Origin: Triatoma infestans
Lineage: Eukaryota > Arthropoda > Insecta > Hemiptera > Reduviidae
DNA length: 64,000 nucleotides
NCBI GenBank assembly: GCA_011037195.1
Contig: JAAEAF010000225.1
Location: forward strand, 248,001 to 312,000
Direction: 5' to 3'
Part shown: positions 58,801 through 64,000 of the stretch, piece after piece
Numbering within the stretch: position 1 is the stretch's first letter
Layout: every line of letters begins with the position of its first letter
Program-made: the position numbers and the translations under genes
Notes under the pieces: model-generated
The model's database searches: none
Seen by the model: only the letters and a program-made list of their open reading frames with translations
What the model was told of the DNA's origin: nothing

Positions 58801-60383
58801 AATAATCTAGTCTTGGAAGAAGCGGATCGATCTATACATGATGCACTGTGTGTGGTGCGTTCATTAGTCAAAGAAAGGTACCTCATATTGCAGAATCGAT
58901 TTTTAACAATTACAAATATATAGTGAGTTTTACATGATTTATAAAAAACCTATATTTCTAGGGCTTTGATAGCAGGTGGAGGAGCTCCCGAAACTGAGAT
59001 CGCATTGAAACTAGCTCAGTACGCTCAGACGGTTGTCGGCGTGGAATCTTATTGTTTGCGGTAAGTTTTCTAATTAAAAAATTGATCATTTATATTTTAT
59101 ATTAACTTTTTAATCGAAACGCATATGTTTTGAGATTTTCTGAGTCGGAACAAAAATTACAGTTCGAACTTGATATTGAGTTTTGCTCTTACAAGAAGAT
59201 CAAAAATAATAATTCATAATTTATTGTAAATAGGGAATATGCTAATGCTTTGGAGATCATTCCATCAACTTTGGCTGAAAATGCTGGATTAAATCCAGTT
59301 GCTACGGTTACGGAACTTCGTAATAGGCATGCGCAAGGAGAGAGCACAGCTGGTATCAACGTCAGGAAGGTATGAAATAAAAATAAAAACTGTAAATTAA
59401 TATTTAAAATAACCCCTTATGGATCGAAGGGAAGTGGATTAGCCACTTTTTCAGCGCTCTTGGCGTGCCTGCGGACAGGGCCGGACCCAAGGAAGCGCGG
59501 GGTCGTTCATAACAGTTCTGCGCGGTAATCTCTACAAAATTAATGTATTCTCCAAATTGTTAGTTTTAATATTATAATTTTTTTAATAATTAATAAGTAA
59601 TTATAATCTTACTTAATTAATCTTATCTTAATAGTTTTTCTCCAAGTTCAATCTATCTCATGAGTAGTTTTGTTTATCAGTCGTAAATTCAGACGTAGCT
59701 CTCACAAAAACGTTGTACATCATCACTTTGATTTCAGATAAGTTTCTCTATAAATTACTTTATTCCTTCTATTTTAATGATATTCGATTTAAAGTATAAT
59801 TTAAATTTTTTAATTTGAATCTAATGAATTAGGATGTGATGATGGGAGGCGTCCCATCCCACAAAGGTGGGTAGCATAGAAATTGTAAATATTACTCCAT
59901 CAAGCTCATAAGAAAGAGCTTTTTCTGTAAATAATGTAAATGGTACTATAAATACGAGTATCTAGAAGGAGATAACGGTATATGAAATGTAATGTATAAT
60001 AAATAAGGAAATAAAAGAGCGGAAACCTGAATGGTTATTTGGATATTACGATAATGGGGACCTTATTGAGTGAGCGATACTGCTTCGGCTAGAAACGCTG
60101 GGCGATTGTACCCGCTTCTTCTCAAACAAAAATACATTTCCGGTTATTTAAATTTTGATTATAGAACTTCCATTTTTGTCGATTTCACACTTTATTTCTT
60201 CATAATCTTATTTCTCCATAGTGAAAAAGTGTTACTTTATGATGTCATCTTTTGTTCATCCAAAAACAGGGTGCCATTACTAACATTTTGGAAGAGAATG
60301 TTGTACAACCCTTGCTTGTATCAACTAGCGCTATTACTTTGGCCACTGAAACAGTTAGAAGCATTTTGAAAATTGATGATATC
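52860..60383 (+). CDS. T-complex protein 1 subunit delta (CCT4), 3' end incomplete
   Basis: A subunit of the cytosolic CCT/TRiC chaperonin ring, which folds actin, tubulin and other proteins with ATP. The exons are 52860-52962, 53165-53217, 53293-53382, 53553-53804, 56955-57050, 57158-57319, 57420-57656, 58639-58877, 58962-59060, 59234-59369 and 60270-60383. Phases agree and give 527 codons. Group II chaperonin motifs are in order: [27 protein letters not shown] (ATP site), [29 protein letters not shown] helix, LIAGGGAPE, and INVRKG. The frame stops at a good donor after KIDDI. The family ends a few residues later, so a tiny last exon is missing or unrecognised. Intron 4 (3.15 kb) holds an R1-like LINE and a hammerhead-like element. 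Confidence 0.95.
54470..55692 (+). mobile_element. R1-like LINE remnant in CCT4 intron 4
   Basis: A GC-richer block. Its first part shows RT C-terminal wording in broken frames near 54520-54670 ([18 protein letters not shown], then [13 protein letters not shown]). The frame 55028-55264 then gives a terminal zinc-finger-like motif, [21 protein letters not shown] 3' UTR follows and ends in an A run at 55681-55692. Catalytic parts are absent. R1 clade is judged from the wording of the tail only. Confidence 0.7.
56600..56800. repeat. Inverted-repeat element with hammerhead-like core, CCT4 intron 4
   Basis: The outer arms TTGCTAGAAACCGACGTTTC (56610-56629) and the reverse complement GAAACGTCGGTTTCTAGCAA (about 56770-56789) bound roughly 180 bp. 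The inner text shows a second, shorter inverted match (TTTCACCTTGAAAGCTA / TAGCTTTCAAGGGGAAAT). There is no coding capacity. Confidence 0.75.
56612..56668 (-). ncRNA. Hammerhead ribozyme-like motif
   Basis: On the minus strand CUGAAGA begins at 56653. An extra A follows, then stem II GCUCAU / AUGAGC with a UCAAU loop (56645-56629), GAAA (56628-56625), and CGU completing a self-complementary ACGU. The cleavage base would be C at 56621. Stem I can pair CC with GG and GAAA with UUUC, with a three-base bulge between. Every core position fits. A loopless ACGU stem III could only form between two molecules. This is the longest perfect stem II of the set. Confidence 0.5.
57770..58600 (+). repeat. 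DR1 pieces in CCT4 intron 7
   Basis: Forward DR1 text. TTTTGCTTTCTCTTATTGCT and GGTAAGAGGAACTATTGCGA lie near 57996-58036, the ACCGGAAGTAAC core near 58231, and an outer inner-side piece (GGAGTTATAGATATTGCAAT) near 58543. The 94 bases at 57770-57863 recur at 59107-59200 in intron 9. Confidence 0.65.
59107..59200 (+). repeat. 94-bp near-identical duplicate of 57770-57863
   Basis: The block runs from TTTTTAATCGAAACGCATAT to TTTTGCTCTTACAAGAAGAT. It matches intron 7 at 57770-57863 with two substitutions in 94 bases. It occupies over half of the 173-bp intron 9 of CCT4. Confidence 0.93.
59370..60269. other. CCT4 intron 10, unidentified GC-richer block
   Basis: A GC-rich patch at about 59430-59520 (TGCGGACAGGGCCGGACCCA) resembles repeat text but I cannot assign it. 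The rest is AT-rich with no element recognised. Confidence 0.4.
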
Positions 60384-60523
60384 GTAAGTAGATATTGTTA
60401 TTTGTATGCTTGTCAGTAAATAGATGTAAGCAAAAGTTTATTTAATTACCGCTATTTTCTCTTACTGTTATAAGAGAAAATAATATTTCATTTGTTAAAA
60501 GCATACAAGCTAGCATTCAGATT

Positions 60524-61150
60524 GAAAAAACTGTGGTGTGAAACACTCACACAACTTTCTCTTATTGCATCTATGTAATTGTAATTGTCAAATTTTCTTC
60601 AAACTTTCAAATAATTTTCAAACTAAATGTTTGTCTTCGGTTTTATATCAATACGAGAATCCAAACTTAATTATATAACTTTTTGAAGAAAAGCATCACC
60701 CTTATCCCCCTTTCCCATTAAACTTCTTAAAAAGAACTTATTAGGAAACAAGTTTCAAACAAAATGTGATAGGTCTCTACGGTCTCTACATAGTTAGTTT
60801 ACAAAATTAATGAAATTCTTGGAGTTTGGATGGAGAGAATCGCAAAAAAAAAACTGGAAAATCCATTCAGTAAAGTGTTTTTCCGGTTGACCGATTTTGT
60901 TCAAAACCTTATTGTCAGGTACCATGCTAGCACTTTAACTAAATATACAGTTTGAACTATCTGCGATTTTTGTTTTTTGAGTTATGCTGACCACACGTAT
61001 TACATATTATGAAGAATAGTTTCCAAAAACCACTTTTTTCGACTCCGGATATCTCAAAAAACTTGTACGTCCGGTGAAAACTCGATTTCAAAAATTTGAC
61101 ACGATTACTTTCTCGGTTACAATACTTTCTTTCTCTAACAGCACTATTTT
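60524..61150 (-). repeat. Compact DR1 copy with both ends
   Basis: A reverse copy of about 625 bp with a single unit. The outer end AACTGTGGTGTGAAACACTC, ACACAACTTTCTCTTATTGC starts at about 60529. The core GTTTTTCCGGTTGACCG lies near 60888. The other end (TTTGACACGATTACTTTCTC, ACAATACTTTCTTTCTCTAA) lies near 61095-61140. The GT-rich stretch is reduced. It is useful for defining both termini. Confidence 0.75.
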
Positions 61151-61479
61151 ATTTAAATGAACTTCATAAATGTACTCTAACAGCAAGCAAACTTGAAAAA
61201 TCAATAAAACCAGAAGGTGGAAAACAAAATTGATGTTCCGTTTGGATTATTAGGGGATCATCCGGAAAGAAGGTTTTGGTTGAAATTTCTGAAGAACAGA
61301 AAATTCCAAATTTTATTGAATGGATTTTAGATATCCTTCTATAGCCATTGAAGTATAATTATTCAATATAGAATAGATTAATGAGAATTATGTATATGTT
61401 GTCAAAATTTCGAATTTGGAAAATAAACTTTAGACGGAAAATGTAATTATATTGAATGTTAATTTATTTATTTCAGTTT

Positions 61480-63950
61480 TTGTCTTTATTTTGAGCTATA
61501 TATACATAAAATCATTGCATTGTTAATACATTTTAAAGACATACACATGGTCATAGACCGTCTGAGGGGTCGTTTTTTAATTACATCCCAGAAACAAAGG
61601 AAAAAGACAAAGTAGCCAAGACAGAGGTTAATATAAAGAACGAACCAGCAACAGGGCGTACAAAATAAATTACAATCCTTAACACAGTAAACAAACAAAC
61701 TATCCAGACAACTGGCAAACAGAAAATATTCTTAAACAAAAACAAAACTAAAGTACAACTGCTCTAACTTAGATTATCCAAGTTTTTCTCAGATTTATAT
61801 CTTTACAATTTATACTTCATACCTTACAATTAAGAACTTTAAAAAATCAGGAAACCATGATACCATAAAACATAGAATTAAAAAAACATTAAAAGTTAAA
61901 TTGCTGAACTAATTTAAATCTGTAATTCCAGGCCATTTTAACGAACTTAACTAAATTGGGCCAGTCATTCCCATTTAGATAATATAGTAAATCCTCAAAA
62001 TTAAGTACAGCATTCTGAAAACTAAGATGCGAAATTCTTTCAGTATGGGGCATATGCAAATAAAATGGTAGATATCCTCATCCTCCCGTCTATTACTTAG
62101 CGAGCATAATTTTATTTCTTTATTAAAATTATATTTATTTAAACAAATCAGTTCTGCCCTACACTTAAATATCCAACTAATTGTATTAGAGTCAGTCCAT
62201 TGTATGACTAAAAATATAATTCTTGTTATAACCCAGTTGTTTGTAGATAACATGATGAATACTATTCCGGGCTTTAACTTTATAGTAATACATTAAATTT
62301 TCTTTTATTTTGTTCACAATATAACCTGTTTTGATCTCCCCATTTATCATATCCTCCAATTTTATGTCATACAAATTACACATATTTTCCCAGTCCTTAT
62401 ACCAGAACAATTTATTTTTTATAATTATTTCTGTTAATATATGAGGATATCTAAAAGAGGAGATAAGCAGGCACTTACAAATGTATTTATAGTGAAGTCT
62501 GAAGGAGGATAGAAATGTAGGCATTAGTTGGGGGTCTCCAGGTACAATATGAACTCGGGCGTATTAAGGGGTAAATTAAAACACTTTTTAATGAAAAATT
62601 TAAGCGGAAGTTCTACACATTTATCTATTTGCGACCCCCATATTTGCGTCCCATAACAGATTATAGATCTTGCCACCGCATTGTAAATATTTAATTTAGA
62701 TGAGAAAGGAACAGACTTATCCTAAAGTATTTTATTAAAAGCATTCAGAGCAAACTTAGCGTTTTCACACTTTTCTCTGAAATGCTTTGCCAAAGATAAA
62801 TTTGATGTTAGGGTGACACATAAGTATTTATAGGAGTTGACCACTTCGACCGTTTCGCCGCTGAAAAACCAACCCTCTCTGAGGGTAGGTCTACCCTCAT
62901 TCCAAAATACAAGTATTTATTTACTCAGATTTAGTTCCAAATTCCACTTCATGCAATACTCCTCCACAATTCATTCATCATTATTTGCAGCGATAGCTTA
63001 TCGGAGGCAAGCAGAACGAGGTCATAGGCGTAGGCTAGGACTTTTATATGCATATTCTCCATTTTTATACATATTTTCTCAAACGCAGCGCGTAGATCCG
63101 CAAAAAAGGCGAAGACCTTCTGTCTTTTTTGGCTCAACTTAATTCGCACAATGCTCATCAACCTAGCAATATTGTCAACTGTAGAATAGCTTTTGCGAAA
63201 TCCGCTTGGAACTCACCCAACATCCACCCAACGGCCGAGTCTGTCCAACAAGAGCCCAGTAAATAATTTACTGATACTATTGGCAAAAAAGATACCTCTA
63301 TAATTGCATGTTAGCTGTTTTTGAGTATGGGGAAAATTATAGATCGCTTAAAAGCGTTAGGAACCTTACCAGTAATATATATTTGATTAAAATAATAAAG
63401 TAAGGTTTCTAGAAAGTTATCTGGAATATTTTTAAAAAATTCATTAGGAACGCCGTCTGGGCCAGGTGCTTTATTGATTTTCAAACTATGGATCACGTTA
63501 ACAAGTTCACACTTGGTAAAAGGCAAATCTAAAACCTCTAAAGTATTAGGGGTTCCGCATAATAATTCGGCTGGCGCTTAGTGTAGGATTTAACGATGTT
63601 CGGAAATAAGCCACCCACTCTGTCACGGGGATACCACAATCTGTTCGAAAATTTCTAAATTTGAACTTTCTCACCAAATTCCAAAAGTCCTTGGCATCCC
63701 TCACAGAATGGAATTTAACTGACATATCTTCAAAATACCGCTTCTTCTTAGAATTACATAATTCTTTATACTCATTTCTAACCTTAAGATATTGAATTTT
63801 AATTGTAGAAGACTCAGTTAACCTAAAAATATTTAATAGTTTAAATAATAAAGTACGCCTTTTCAAACATTCATTATCAAACCAACATTGTTTGAATACA
63901 GCAGGTTTACTGCTGAACACCATGTTAATACGCTATATTTGTAATTATAG
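61480..63950 (-). mobile_element. APE-type LINE, same family as 16998-20106, dead
   Basis: The minus strand, 5' to 3', starts with a pre-RT linker (63923-63546: KKRYFEDMSVKFHSVRDAKD, FWNLVRKFK). RT fingers follow (63526-63311: KINKAPGPDGVPNEFF, FKRSIIFPILKNS). A deleted palm comes next (63161-62949: SQKRQKVFAFFADLRAAFE, then AYAYDLVLLAS, in which TAT at 63026-63024 replaces the first catalytic GAT of YADD). The C-terminal frames (62524-61975) carry a CSLSNRREDEDIYHFICICP finger-like motif. A 3' UTR runs to about 61480. The element may extend past the right edge. Confidence 0.85.
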
Positions 63951-64000
63951 GCAATACTTTATATTCCGAGGTAACACGTACCAATTCTTTAACATAAATG

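Noticed and set aside
59430..59520. GC-rich patch in CCT4 intron 10 as a hidden exon
   Set aside because: The CCT4 frame joins exactly from 59369 to 60270, and the patch has no continuous frame with good splice sites.
60524..61150. DR1 as a Helitron, because of the hairpin near one end
   Set aside because: No TC start or CTRR end could be fixed, and the inverted ACTTTCTCTTA ends argue against a Helitron.
61623..61665. Possible last CCT4 exon after an AG at 61621-61622, reading VNIKNEPATGRTK and a stop
   Set aside because: Phase and acceptor fit, but it lies in the 3' UTR of the antisense LINE and does not resemble the known subunit end.

Overview
The window looks like animal nuclear DNA, most likely from an insect, possibly a hemipteran (order-level guess, low confidence). 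It is AT-rich, its genes have GT-AG introns, and the gene set includes an insect-type 7tm_6 odorant receptor and a secreted carboxylesterase. Most of the sequence is transposable-element debris. All splice models were built by eye from reading phase, GT/AG sites and recalled family motifs; no alignment or transcript was available.

Four cellular genes can be supported. (1) A secreted B-type carboxylesterase, minus strand, 34486 down to 20986, ten exons, 568 codons, complete catalytic triad. (2) An odorant receptor, minus strand, 41475 down to 38609, five exons, 418 codons, complete. (3) Atg14, plus strand, 49895-51292, one uninterrupted exon of 465 codons. (4) CCT4 (TCP-1 delta), plus strand, 52860-60383, eleven exons and 527 codons, lacking only the last few codons.

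Mobile DNA fills the rest. There are at least five non-LTR families: Jockey-like at 9.0 kb; RTE-like at 15.9, 23.7 and 45.8 kb; an unassigned APE-type family at 17.0 and 61.5 kb; an RNase H-bearing fragment at 43.1 kb; and an R1-like fragment at 54.5 kb. A dead mariner lies at 46.9 kb. Two tRNA-headed SINE families are present. Several foldback elements occur, including an 890-bp palindrome at 35.9 kb. A 45/43-bp minisatellite opens the window.

Two features are not explained by ordinary gene annotation. The first is a high-copy dispersed repeat, here called DR1. Its ends carry inverted ACTTTCTCTTA motifs, its interior is built from roughly 290-bp tandem units, and each unit carries a CCGGAAGT-type core. 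More than twenty copies or fragments lie between and inside the genes, and LINEs, SINEs and the palindrome are nested in them. The second is a set of small inverted-repeat elements at 2.1, 13.6, 20.7, 38.1 and 56.6 kb. Each contains a motif fitting the hammerhead ribozyme core (CUGANGA, stem II, GAAA), and the best copies also have matching stem I and a self-complementary stem III.

The four genes show no functional linkage. The autophagy gene and the chaperonin gene are simply head-to-tail neighbours, as are the two minus-strand genes, which are separated by about 4.1 kb of repeats.
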